Source of the DNA: Frigididesulfovibrio sp031553235
Lineage (GTDB): Bacteria > Desulfobacterota > Desulfovibrionia > Desulfovibrionales > Desulfovibrionaceae
Assembly: GCA_031553235.1 (NCBI GenBank)
Contig: JAVBLS010000043.1
Span: 1 to 64,000 of the forward strand
DNA: 64,000 nucleotides
Direction of reading: 5' to 3'
Shown here: positions 38,530 to 47,026 of the stretch, piece after piece
Layout of the letters: each line of letters begins with the position of its first letter
Position numbering within the stretch: the stretch's first letter is position 1
Position numbers and translations under genes: made by a program
Notes under the pieces: generated by a model
The model's input: the letters and a program-made list of their open reading frames with translations, nothing else
The model's database searches: none
Told to the model about the DNA's origin: nothing

Positions 38530-39540
38530 TCAGCGAAATTCCGGCAGGCGCAGCAGCCAGGGAATGGTGTTTTTGTCCACAAACATGACCGGCCGGTAAT
38601 AGGTAGGGACGCGGCCCAGGCCGTTGTCGACAAAGGTGTCCGGAACGGGCGGCTCCTTGCGCAGCAGGCCCAGGGCGACGCGGACGGCTTCGGCGGCCAG
38701 CAGGTCGGTGTCTTTGAACACGCTCATGCCCTGGATTCCCCGATACATCCGGTCCAGGCCGCCGGCATTGGCATCCTGGCCGGAGACGGCCACGGAACCG
38801 GCCAGGCCCTTGTCGGCCAGGGCCTCCAGGGCGCCGCCGGCCGTATCGTCGTTGGGGGCGAGCACGCCCCGGATCCTGTCGCTCCGTTCCAGGGCCTTGC
38901 GTACCAGGTCTTTGGCCGATTCCGGCTTCCAGCCCACGGCTTCGCCGTCGGCCACAACGCGGATGTCGCCGCGATCGATCAGGGGCTGCAGATACTTCAT
39001 GGCGCCGGCCCGGAACATGACCGAGTTGCCGTCTTCCTTGGCCCCGGAAATGAGAATGTAGTCGCCCTTGGGCGCGTGCTCGGCCAGAAATTTCCCCTGC
39101 AGCTCGCCCACCTGGGTCTGTTCAAAGGTGACGTAGGCGTCCAGCGGGCAATTGAAGAGCAGGCGGTCGTAAGCAATGACCGGCACGCCCCGGTCATGGG
39201 CGTAGCGCACGGCCGCAACGGCGCCGTAAGCGTCGTTGGGCACGATCAGCAGGGCGTCGACGCCTAGGTTGACCAGTTCCTGCACCTGGATGTTCTGCTG
39301 CTCCTGGCTGTTGCCGGCAAAGCGCACCAGAATGTTCACCTTGTGCCGGTCGGCCTGGGCGCGAATGGCCTGCAAGTCGTACCCCCAGCGGCTTTCGCGG
39401 AAAGAGGGCAGGGCCACGCCCAGGCGGGGCGCGGCCCCGAGGGCCGCGTCCGCGCACAGCAAGAGCCCCAGAAGAGCGAGGGCGACGAGGCCGCGCAGGC
39501 CCCGGCGCAGCCCTGCGGGCTGTTTATACGAGGGCCGCAC
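38530..39540 (-). CDS. Periplasmic sugar-binding protein, XylF-like
   Basis: 336-residue class I periplasmic-binding protein with a signal peptide (LVALALLGLLLCADAALGAA). The ligand domains show LQAIRAQADRHKVNILVRFA, LIVPNDAYGAVAAVRYAHDR, VIAYDRLLFNCPLDAYVTFE and VSGQDANAGGLDRMYRGIQG, the last very like xylose-binding XylF (TGQDAD). No permease or ATPase gene adjoins, so it may serve a sensor or a distant ABC system. The GTG start overlaps the gcvT stop by 17 bases. Confidence 0.85.
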   Translation of the reverse strand: MRPSYKQPAGLRRGLRGLVALALLGLLLCADAALGAAPRLGVALPSFRESRWGYDLQAIRAQADRHKVNILVRFAGNSQEQQNIQVQELVNLGVDALLIVPNDAYGAVAAVRYAHDRGVPVIAYDRLLFNCPLDAYVTFEQTQVGELQGKFLAEHAPKGDYILISGAKEDGNSVMFRAGAMKYLQPLIDRGDIRVVADGEAVGWKPESAKDLVRKALERSDRIRGVLAPNDDTAGGALEALADKGLAGSVAVSGQDANAGGLDRMYRGIQGMSVFKDTDLLAAEAVRVALGLLRKEPPVPDTFVDNGLGRVPTYYRPVMFVDKNTIPWLLRLPEFR

Positions 39541-40612
39541 GGGCCGTGCCCTCGGTGTAGAACGGTAGGGTGGCGGGCTTGGCGGGCAGTTCCGTCTTGG
39601 CGGCCTTGATCACATAGGCGGGCTCGCCGGCGGCCTCGGCCCGGACATAGGCCAGGGCCACGGCCGCGCCCACGGAAGGGGCGAACGAGCCGCTGGTCAC
39701 CGTGCCCACGGCCTCGCCTGAAGGCAGGGCCAGCACGTCGCCCTGGCGGGCGCTGCGCCGGCCTTCCAGAACCAGGGCCACAAGCTTCTCGCGCACCTCG
39801 TGGGCGCCATCGCGGCCCACGTAGTCGGCCTGCGAGGTCAGCATGCCGGCATAGCCGGCCTCGGCCGGGGTGCGGCTTTCATCCAGGTCGTGGCCGTACA
39901 GGGGCAGGCCCACTTCCAGGCGCAGGGTGTCGCGCGCGCCCAAGCCCACAGGCTTGACCCGCTCGTCACCGAGCAGCATGGTCCAGAGTTTTTCCGCCTT
40001 GTCCCAGGGGAAGTAAAGCTCAAAGCCCAACTCGCCGGTGTAGCCGGTGCGGCTGACCAGCAGCGGCCCGCCGTCGAATTCGGCCTCGGTGAAGCCGAAA
40101 TAGGGCAGCCGGCGCCAGGGGCCGGGCAGCACGCTCTCGAGCACGGCCGGGGCCAGCGGTCCCTGCAGGTCAAGCTTGGCCGTGGCGTCGGAAACGTCCT
40201 CAAAACGGAAGGACGGCCCGAGGCGCTCCTTGAGGGCGGCGAAATCCGTGGGCCGGCAACCCGCGTTGACCACGATCATGAAGCGTTCTTCGGCCAGGCG
40301 GTAGACGATCAGGTCATCCATGACCCCGCCCCGGGCATTGAGCAGAAAACCGTAGCGGCAACGGCCGGGTTTGAGGGTGGCGACGTTCACGCTCAGGGCC
40401 CGGGCCAGGGCGTCGCAGGCGCCCGGACCTTCGAGAATGAACTCGCCCATGTGGCAGATGTCGAACAGTCCGGCCTGGGCCCGGGTGTGCAGATGCTCGG
40501 CGATGATGCCGGTGGGGTACTGGATGGGCATGTCCCATCCCGCGAATTCGGCCATTTTCGCGCCGTTGGCCGCGTGCCAGGCCGCCAGGGGGGTTTTCAG
40601 AAGTGTGCTCAC
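39524..40612 (-). CDS. gcvT: Glycine cleavage system aminomethyltransferase (T protein)
   Basis: Transfers the methylene group of glycine to tetrahydrofolate. Its 362 residues contain GAKMAEFAGWDMPIQYPTGI, ARGGVMDDLIVYRL with the catalytic Asp, LDLQGPLAPAVLESV and SRTGYTGELGFELYFP. The GTG start has AGGAG nine bases before. GcvH and GcvP genes are not in the window. No glycine riboswitch was seen upstream. Confidence 0.93.
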   Translation of the reverse strand: MSTLLKTPLAAWHAANGAKMAEFAGWDMPIQYPTGIIAEHLHTRAQAGLFDICHMGEFILEGPGACDALARALSVNVATLKPGRCRYGFLLNARGGVMDDLIVYRLAEERFMIVVNAGCRPTDFAALKERLGPSFRFEDVSDATAKLDLQGPLAPAVLESVLPGPWRRLPYFGFTEAEFDGGPLLVSRTGYTGELGFELYFPWDKAEKLWTMLLGDERVKPVGLGARDTLRLEVGLPLYGHDLDESRTPAEAGYAGMLTSQADYVGRDGAHEVREKLVALVLEGRRSARQGDVLALPSGEAVGTVTSGSFAPSVGAAVALAYVRAEAAGEPAYVIKAAKTELPAKPATLPFYTEGTARAALV

Positions 40613-40796
40613 CGGGTGATCTCCTGCCGGATGTCAAAGGTGGATGCCGAGCCGTGGTTCGGCAAAACTCTCCCCGGACTCTACGAAGAATTCCCCCTGC
40701 CGGCAAGGCCGGCAGGGGGGTGGCGAGCGACGGGCACGGACGGCGGCGGTAAAGCTTTGTCATAGCGGCAAAGCTTACAGCGGCGGCGGCGAAGCC

Positions 40797-42533
40797 CTAC
40801 AACTGCGGCCGGGAGATGCCGCGCAGGGCGGTGTCCTGCTTGCTTTTGCGGATGGCTTTGAAGTCGTCGAGCAGGGCCACAAGCTTACCGTAGTTTTTTT
40901 TGATTTCCAGGCCGTTGGCGGTCAGGGCGTCGTCGGGCTTGTTGATGTAGGTGCGCAGCAGGTAGGCGTCGTTGAGAATGGTGTCGCCGCGGGAAATGAC
41001 CGCGCCGACCAGGGAGTCGAAGTAGCTGACGATTTCAAACTTCAGCGAATGGAGCAGGGAAACCGCTTCAACGAGCATGCGGTTGTAGGAGATGCGTTCG
41101 CCACGCAGACTGCGGTCCTTGAGCTCTTCGAGCAGGCGCACTTTACGGGCCTGCTGGATGAAGCTGTAGCGGCCGACGACCTCCTGGTAGAGCTCGTTCA
41201 GGCCGACAAAGAGCCGGCAGTTTTCCGGGGCCAGCAGCCAGCCGTCGAGAATTTTCTCGATGTTGGCGAAAAATTCTTCGCTGTAGCCGATCATCCGGCG
41301 CTGGTGCTTGGAGAGCCAGGCGTAGAGGAATTTCAGGCGCTTTTCCACGCTGTCGGTGTTTTCGACCAGCTCGCTGCGTTTGTAAATGATCCGGCCGGTG
41401 TGCTCGCCCCGGACAATGTCGTTGAGGCGCAGGAACATGTTGGCCGTGTCGCGGATAAACCCGACGTTCTCCATGAGCCTGCCGCTGAGGGGGTGGATGA
41501 TCGCCTGCGATTCCACGGAAATGGCCCGTTCCTGACGCACGTTGTCCGGGCTGAACTTGTGCTGTTTGTAGCGCACCCGCAGGATGATTACGCGTTTTTT
41601 GGCATCCAGCAACCAGCCCTGATCCATGAGGCTGGGCAGGAGTTCGTGGTCTTCGTCCACCGAGACCAGGGCGATTTTTTCCACCTGCGGGTACGGCCGG
41701 CCCGTGCCGTCGTTCCAGATGCTGGTGATGGTGCGGTCCGACTGGCTCAATGTGCGGATCAGGAATTTTTCGCCCATCTTGTGCAGCTTGCGGGCGAACA
41801 GGGCGGCCGAGGTGCGCCGTTCGGAAGCGATGGGAAAGCCGTAGAGTTCCATGAGGTGCCGGCAGACGAAAATGCGGTTGCGGTCGTAAGAATCGGGATC
41901 GTCCAGCAGGAATTTGCCGATGCGCAGGCCGTAGCGTTTGACCTCGGTGTCCAGGTCCGAGGGGAACGAGGCATAGATCCCGGCCAGATAAAACTCGCGC
42001 TCCTGCGGGGTGTCGCCGAACATGCCGAAGACCTGGCCCCGGTCCATGTTGGCCAGGTAGGGCATGAGCAGGGGGTACAGCTCGGGCGAGGTGACGTCTT
42101 CTTTGGCCAGGTGCAGGCGGATGTTCTCCTGCAGGCTGCGGGGCAGGCGCGACTGGAGCACGGTGAGGTTGCGCAGCATGCGCTCCTGGGCCAGATCCGG
42201 GCGCAGGTCGCGTTCCACGGGCTGGAGCAGGTCGAACTGGAAAACTTCGTGGAAATAGCGGATGGGCCGGGCAAAGGCCACCATGCTGAAACCGGGCAGC
42301 TTGTCGTGTTCCCAGAGGTCGCTTTCAAACGAGGGCAGCAGTTCGCGCGTTTCCACCAGAGGATAGTCGGAGAGCTCGGCAAAGGGCTTCATCAGGCCGT
42401 GCTTGATGTGCACCTGATCGAGAAACTGTTTGAACTGCGCACCGGTGCGCAGTTCAGGGTGCCGCTCAAAGGACCATCCGTCCTTCCAGGCAGGGTCGGC
42501 TTCGGTAAAGGCGAGTTTCCAGTCCAGGGTCAT
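40797..42533 (-). CDS. Unrecognised 578-residue cytosolic protein
   Basis: I do not recognise this family. The protein has no signal peptide or membrane segment. It is Leu-, Arg- and Glu-rich and apparently mostly helical with alternating charged stretches. Notable strings: HIKHGLMKPFAELSDYPLVE, FARPIRYFHEVFQFDLLQPV, YGLRIGKFLLDDPDSYDRNR, IISVESQAI-like text and KRLKFLYAWLSKHQRRMIGY. The coding signal is good: a long frame with natural amino acid composition. It lies 83 bases downstream of phoU on the same strand, so a link to the phoB-pstB-phoU cluster is possible but unproven. Confidence 0.8.
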   Translation of the reverse strand: MTLDWKLAFTEADPAWKDGWSFERHPELRTGAQFKQFLDQVHIKHGLMKPFAELSDYPLVETRELLPSFESDLWEHDKLPGFSMVAFARPIRYFHEVFQFDLLQPVERDLRPDLAQERMLRNLTVLQSRLPRSLQENIRLHLAKEDVTSPELYPLLMPYLANMDRGQVFGMFGDTPQEREFYLAGIYASFPSDLDTEVKRYGLRIGKFLLDDPDSYDRNRIFVCRHLMELYGFPIASERRTSAALFARKLHKMGEKFLIRTLSQSDRTITSIWNDGTGRPYPQVEKIALVSVDEDHELLPSLMDQGWLLDAKKRVIILRVRYKQHKFSPDNVRQERAISVESQAIIHPLSGRLMENVGFIRDTANMFLRLNDIVRGEHTGRIIYKRSELVENTDSVEKRLKFLYAWLSKHQRRMIGYSEEFFANIEKILDGWLLAPENCRLFVGLNELYQEVVGRYSFIQQARKVRLLEELKDRSLRGERISYNRMLVEAVSLLHSLKFEIVSYFDSLVGAVISRGDTILNDAYLLRTYINKPDDALTANGLEIKKNYGKLVALLDDFKAIRKSKQDTALRGISRPQL

Positions 42534-42616
42534 ACGGCACAGGGGAAAGGGGTTACAAGCTTTCGTTGCGGCAGGGTACCCCGGACTGGAAAAAATTGCG
42601 AGAAAAATCTATAGAT

Positions 42617-43315
42617 TTACGTAGTGGAGTGGGAGCCCTCCGGGCAATCCGACGACCCGTGCCTGGCCTCCTTGCCCTCGACGATGAAGAGCACGCCTTC
42701 GGCCAGGTTGGAGGCCAGCTTGCCGATGCGGGTCAGAGCCCGGGCCGTGTTCAGCCGGCGCACCGAGCGTTCCACGGCGCGCTTTTCCGAGCGATCCATG
42801 GCGTCGATGAAGGCCTTGAGCACAAGAATGTCCATCTCGTCGCAACGGCATTCCATCTCGCGCACCCGCTGGGCCAGGCGCACGTCGTTCTCGCGAAAGG
42901 CGTCCACGGCCCATTCCCACATTTTCAGGCTGTGCTCGGCGTGCGCGCCGAGCCGTTCCAGGGCCGGGGCAAAGGCTTCGGGCAGGGGTTCCTTGGCGCT
43001 TAAATAGGCGGCCGCGGCCGCGATGACCACGGCTTCGTCGCCGCAGCGCTCAATGTGCACGCAGGCCCGGATAATCGCCACGATGAAACGCAGGTCTTTG
43101 GCCCAGGGCTGGGCCAGGGCCAGCAGGCGAAAGCACATGTCGTCGATTTCCAGGTCTAGGTCGTCGATGATCCTGTCGCCTTCGATGATTCGCCGGGCCA
43201 GTTCCACGTCGCCCGAATGCAGGGCGCGCACCGAGGATTCCGCGGCGATGCGCACCAGGGCGGCCATTTCCAGCACTTTTAGCCGGAGCAGGGTGAGTTC
43301 TTGTTCAAAGCGCAT
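42617..43315 (-). CDS. phoU: PhoU-type phosphate signalling protein
   Basis: 232 residues forming two three-helix PhoU repeats. The first has IDDLDLEIDDMCFRLLALAQ and VHIERCGDEAVVIAAAA, including the E..GD metal motif. The second has DEMDILVLKAFIDAMDRSEK and LTRIGKLASNLAEGV, where the usual ERIGDHA is degenerate. PhoU damps the Pst/PhoR system at high phosphate. Start and pstB stop overlap (TAATG). A C-terminal tail (EGKEARHGSSDCPEGSHSTT) is extra. Confidence 0.92.
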   Translation of the reverse strand: MRFEQELTLLRLKVLEMAALVRIAAESSVRALHSGDVELARRIIEGDRIIDDLDLEIDDMCFRLLALAQPWAKDLRFIVAIIRACVHIERCGDEAVVIAAAAAYLSAKEPLPEAFAPALERLGAHAEHSLKMWEWAVDAFRENDVRLAQRVREMECRCDEMDILVLKAFIDAMDRSEKRAVERSVRRLNTARALTRIGKLASNLAEGVLFIVEGKEARHGSSDCPEGSHSTT

Positions 43316-44076
43316 TATCCGAACCGTCCGGTGATGTAGTCTTCAGTTTGTTTGTGCTTGGGCCGGGTGAAAATTGTCCCGGTGTCGCCGTGCTCGATGA
43401 CCTTGCCCATGTAGAAGAACACGGTGGAGTCCGAAACCCGAGCCGCCTGCTGCATGCTGTGGGTGACGATGACGATGGTGTATGATTCGCGCAGGGTTCC
43501 CACCAGTTCTTCGATCTTCTGGGTGGCGATGGGGTCCAGGGCCGAGGCCGGCTCGTCCATGAGCAGCACCTCGGGCTGCACGGCCAAGGCGCGGGCGATG
43601 CACAGACGCTGCTGCTGCCCGCCGGAAAGCCCCAGGGCCGAGGCGTGCAGGCGATCCTTGACCTCGTTCCACAAGGCGGCGCTTTGCAGGCTTTCTTCCA
43701 CCCGGCCGGCGATGAATTCCTTGTCCGAAACCCCGTTGACCCGCAGGCCATAGGCCACGTTCTCGAAAATGCTCTTGGGAAAGGGGTTGGGCTTTTGAAA
43801 GACCATGCCCACCCGCCTGCGCAGTGAAACCACATCCACGCCCGCGGCATAGATGTTTTCGCCTTCCAGCAGTAGCTCGCCTTCCACCCTGGCTATGGGG
43901 ATCAGGTCGTTCATGCGGTTGAGACAGCGCAGGAAGGTGCTTTTGCCGCAGCCCGAAGGGCCGATCAGGGCTGTGACCCTGCGGGCGGCGAAGTCCAGGT
44001 CGATTTCATGCAGGGCCTGAAAGCCGCCGTAGTAAAAGTTGAGGCTGCGGGAGGATATCGCGATGGAAGGTTGCAT
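43315..44076 (-). CDS. pstB: Phosphate ABC transporter ATP-binding protein
   Basis: 253-residue ATPase of the high-affinity phosphate importer. Walker A ALIGPSGCGKSTFLRCLNRM, Q-loop VGMVFQKPNPFPKSIFENVA (a PstB hallmark), signature LGLSGGQQQRLCIARALA and Walker B VLLMDEPASALDP are all present. The start at MQPSIAIS was chosen because the upstream frame lies inside an inverted repeat. PstS, PstC and PstA genes are not nearby. Order phoB-pstB-phoU. Confidence 0.95.
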   Translation of the reverse strand: MQPSIAISSRSLNFYYGGFQALHEIDLDFAARRVTALIGPSGCGKSTFLRCLNRMNDLIPIARVEGELLLEGENIYAAGVDVVSLRRRVGMVFQKPNPFPKSIFENVAYGLRVNGVSDKEFIAGRVEESLQSAALWNEVKDRLHASALGLSGGQQQRLCIARALAVQPEVLLMDEPASALDPIATQKIEELVGTLRESYTIVIVTHSMQQAARVSDSTVFFYMGKVIEHGDTGTIFTRPKHKQTEDYITGRFG

Positions 44077-44089
44077 GCGGTGTTCTTTT

Positions 44090-44242
44090 TTAGGAGCTGA
44101 TTTTAAATAAATCTTTTGTCCAATAGTTTCGTCATCCGGCCCTTTTGCTCCGGTCGAGTGCCGGAAGAGCACACTCCCTTCGCAAAAAGGGCCGGATTCC
44201 TCACTCCTGGAGCGAAATCTTTTATTTAAAACCAGCTCCTAA
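44090..44242. repeat. Inverted-repeat element between phoB and pstB
   Basis: 153 bases whose ends are inverted copies: TTAGGAGCTGATTTTAAATA on the left, TATTTAAAACCAGCTCCTAA on the right. Inner arms also pair (ATCCGGCCCTTTT facing AAAAAGGGCCGGAT). The single-strand fold would be one long imperfect hairpin. It has no coding capacity. The type differs from repeats A-C. It may attenuate or separate phoB and pstB expression. Confidence 0.8.
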
Positions 44243-44249
44243 GAGCAAC

Positions 44250-44951
44250 TTATTCAGGAAGCGCCCCAAAGCGATAGCCGACGCCCCGGATGGTTTCCAC
44301 GCTTTCGGCATAGGTGCCGAGTTTTTGCCTGAGCCTGCGGATATGGGTGTCCACGGTGCGGGCGTAGCCCTCGAAACCATATCCCCAGACCGAGGAGAGC
44401 AACTGTTCGCGGCTGCGCACCCGGCCGCGCGAGGCCATGAGGTCTTGGAGCAGCTTGAACTCGGTGGCCGTGAGAGTGACTTCGGCGCCGTCGACTTCCA
44501 ACCGGTGCGCTTCGGGGTCGAGGCTCAGGCCGTTGAAACGCAGAGCCCCATCCCGGGCCGCGGCCGGGGTCCGCCGTTTGCCGCCCAGCACCAGCTTGAG
44601 CCGCAGGAGCAGTTCCCGAGGGCTGAAGGGCTTGACCATGTAGTCCGAAGCGCCCATTTCCAGGCCGACCACGCGGTCGATTTCTTCACCCCTGGCCGTG
44701 AGCATGATCACCGGGGTGTGCGCGGTTTTGGGGTCACGCTGCAACTCGCGGCAGAGATCCAGCCCGCTCATGTCGGGCAGCATCAGATCCAGAATCACCG
44801 CCGCGGGGGCAAAAGAGCGGATCAGGAGCAGGCCCGCCTCGCCGTCGGCGGCCGTGGCCGCTTCATAGCCGGCCCCCTCCAGCGTGACGGTAAGCAGGCG
44901 GTTGATGTCGGCGTCGTCTTCGACGACCGCCACACGGGTCTTGTTCTCCAT
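44250..44951 (-). CDS. phoB: PhoB-like response regulator
   Basis: 233-residue OmpR/PhoB-type regulator. Receiver: VAVVEDDADINRLLTVTLEG, phosphoacceptor in ILDLMLPDMSG, VIMLTARGEE, DYMVKPFSPREL. Winged helix: LTATEFKLLQDLMASRGRVR, VDTHIRRLRQKLG, ETIRGVGYRFG. The ATG has AGGAGG. The upstream position to pstB and phoU supports phosphate control. A PhoR kinase gene is not adjacent. No Pho box could be assigned with confidence. Confidence 0.88.
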   Translation of the reverse strand: MENKTRVAVVEDDADINRLLTVTLEGAGYEAATAADGEAGLLLIRSFAPAAVILDLMLPDMSGLDLCRELQRDPKTAHTPVIMLTARGEEIDRVVGLEMGASDYMVKPFSPRELLLRLKLVLGGKRRTPAAARDGALRFNGLSLDPEAHRLEVDGAEVTLTATEFKLLQDLMASRGRVRSREQLLSSVWGYGFEGYARTVDTHIRRLRQKLGTYAESVETIRGVGYRFGALPE

Positions 44952-45049
44952 GCCGGCCTCCTGTGCGGCGAAAGTATATGAACAAGATGACGAGGACGGG
45001 GCGGAATTGTGACAATCAGGCGACGAAATCAACCCGCCGGGCAACGGAG

Positions 45050-45718
45050 TCAATCGGCCGGGCGGGCGTCAAACCCCAGTTCCTGCATCCGACGGTAGAT
45101 GGCCAGACTGATCCAGGCGTCGGTGGCGGCATAGCGGATCTGTTTGGCCGAGAGATTTTGGGTCGCCCAGTTGGAGCACTGCTCGCCCTTGGAGATGCGC
45201 AGGCCGAGAAAGTGCGCGGCCAAGCCGCGCAGCCCGTGCTCGGCCACGCCGGCGGCCCGGGCCAGGCGGCCGAGATCGACCACGCCGGCGGGCTCAAAAG
45301 GATGGAGCTTGGCCAGAAAACGGCAGTCGTCATGCACGGCCACCCCGACCTTGAGCACGCCCCGGCCGGCCAGCAGCCCGGCCAGAGCGCCCGGCAGCAC
45401 GGTTTCGGCGGGCTGGAAAATATAGACTCTTTCGGTGTCGGCCAGTTGGATCAACGACGGCAGGTAGGTCTTGCCCTTACGGAAGCTGGGCCGGGTTTCG
45501 GTATCAAAGCCGAGGGCTTTTTGGCAGAGAAGGTGCGTAACGACTTCCTGGGCCTGGGCCGGATTGTGCACCAGCACCACTTCGCCCTCGTAGTGAAACA
45601 AGGGCATGGCGTTGATACTGTCTCTGCTCAGGCGTTCGACTGTGTCCTGCCTTGGCGAAACTGCGGTTGTGGCGTGGCTGTTCCCCATACGTGTCTCGAT
45701 CACTATACCCAATGGCAC
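45050..45718 (-). CDS. RNase D-like 3'-5' exonuclease
   Basis: 222-residue DEDDy exonuclease domain only. Exo I: LGFDTETRPSF (Asp, Glu). Exo II: KVGVAVHDDCRFLAKLHPF. Exo III: YAATDAWISLAIYRRM. No HRDC domain, unlike full RNase D. Likely trims RNA 3' ends. The GTG at 45718 is preferred because GGGGAG lies six bases upstream; an ATG 30 bases inside is the alternative. Confidence 0.88.
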   Translation of the reverse strand: MPLGIVIETRMGNSHATTAVSPRQDTVERLSRDSINAMPLFHYEGEVVLVHNPAQAQEVVTHLLCQKALGFDTETRPSFRKGKTYLPSLIQLADTERVYIFQPAETVLPGALAGLLAGRGVLKVGVAVHDDCRFLAKLHPFEPAGVVDLGRLARAAGVAEHGLRGLAAHFLGLRISKGEQCSNWATQNLSAKQIRYAATDAWISLAIYRRMQELGFDARPAD

Positions 45719-45765
45719 ACAAACTCCCCGGAGTAAAGGCGCGCCGGCTTATATTTCCCGGTTGA

Positions 45766-47025
45766 TCAGCCGTAGAGCTTTTGCCATTCGTCCAGAAAGA
45801 GCACGGCGGTTTCCAGGGGGCCGAGTACGCCTTGGCGGGCGCGCACGGCGACGGCCAGTTCCGCGAACGAGGCGTCGGCCGGCAGACCACAGGCGCGCAC
45901 CAGGTTGTGCAGGTCGGTCTTGAGGTCTTCGGGCAGCCCGGCGGGCCAGGGCGGTTCGCGGCGAACCGTGCCGAAATGCGGCAGGCGCTCGGCCGCGAAG
46001 GCCAGCAGGCTGTCCATGCGGGCCGCATAGGTGTGCTCGGCCAGAACCCGGGCCCGGGCCCGCTCGGCATAGCCGGCGCGTTCTTCGGGCCGGCCCATGA
46101 AGTGGCCGATGCGCTCGACCAACTCGTCAAAGTCGGCGAATTGGGCCACTTCGTCCTCGGCAAAGAGGTCGGGCAGCAGGGAACGGCGGTCGCAGAGCTG
46201 AAAGGCGCCGCAGGCGGCCAGCTCAAAGGTGCGCGGGTTGACGAAGTCGCCGGGCGTGACCAGGGCGTCGGCGCGCACGCTCGAATGCAGGTTCAGGTTG
46301 ATTGCGGAAGCGTTGTAGATGTGTACCGCTTCTTCGGGCGAAATGCGCGCTCCGCTGCGCTGCAACAGCTCGGGAGCGAAGGGCGCGCCTTCCCATTCCG
46401 TGCCCCAGATCTTCAGGCTCGGGCCAAGCTCGGCCAGACGGGCAAAGGCACTGCGCCGGTTGGGATAGCCCGCGCCGAGAAAAGACAGGTCCGAACCATA
46501 CTCGGCCCGCTCTTCGGCGGAAAGCTCCAGGGGGCGGTGCAGCTCGGGCAGGGCGGCCATGGGCAGATACAGGGCGTTTTCCTGCCCCATGGCGGCCAGT
46601 TCGCTCAAAAACGGTTCCTCCTGGATGACCGCGAAGATGTCGTAATAGGGCGCGAAGGCCCGCCAGTAAGTGAACAGACGAAAATCTTCCATGAACCACA
46701 TGGCCGTGGGCACCTTGTCGGCCCGTAGGCGCTTGAGGGCCCGCCGGCTTAAAGGCGCCTGGGCCATGGCCAGGACAAGATCCGGCTCAAAGGCCTCCAC
46801 CTTGGCCAGCACGGCCTGGGAAACCACCTGCAAAAAGCTGTTTTCCAGAAAATCCAGGCGATCCACACCGACGCGCAACTGCTTCAGGGCCGAGAAGGCG
46901 CCAAAAAACTCCGGAGCCTCAAAAACCTCCACCAGCCGCCCGGTTGCGGCCAGGGCCCGGGCGCAGTAGCGGCCGATGGGCAGGGAGCCGCCGTAAAAAG
47001 GCAGGACAACGAGAACCCGCTGCAT
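45766..47025 (-). CDS. CgeB-like glycosyltransferase
   Basis: 419-residue GT-B type glycosyltransferase. N-terminal VLVVLPFYGGSLPIGRYCAR with the sugar-acceptor half; C-terminal half with GAGYPNRRSAFARLAELGPS, YNASAINLNLHSSV and RTFELAACGAFQLCDRRSLL, where ACGAF..L is the CgeB-type signature. Probably adds sugars to flagellin, LPS or other surface glycans; the donor is unknown. It starts one base after the GT9 gene, so the two form an operon. Confidence 0.85.
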   Translation of the reverse strand: MQRVLVVLPFYGGSLPIGRYCARALAATGRLVEVFEAPEFFGAFSALKQLRVGVDRLDFLENSFLQVVSQAVLAKVEAFEPDLVLAMAQAPLSRRALKRLRADKVPTAMWFMEDFRLFTYWRAFAPYYDIFAVIQEEPFLSELAAMGQENALYLPMAALPELHRPLELSAEERAEYGSDLSFLGAGYPNRRSAFARLAELGPSLKIWGTEWEGAPFAPELLQRSGARISPEEAVHIYNASAINLNLHSSVRADALVTPGDFVNPRTFELAACGAFQLCDRRSLLPDLFAEDEVAQFADFDELVERIGHFMGRPEERAGYAERARARVLAEHTYAARMDSLLAFAAERLPHFGTVRREPPWPAGLPEDLKTDLHNLVRACGLPADASFAELAVAVRARQGVLGPLETAVLFLDEWQKLYG

Positions 47026-47026
47026 A

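Noticed and set aside
39524..40760. Glycine riboswitch upstream of gcvT
   Set aside because: The short gap shows no tandem aptamer cores and is mostly GC-rich spacer.
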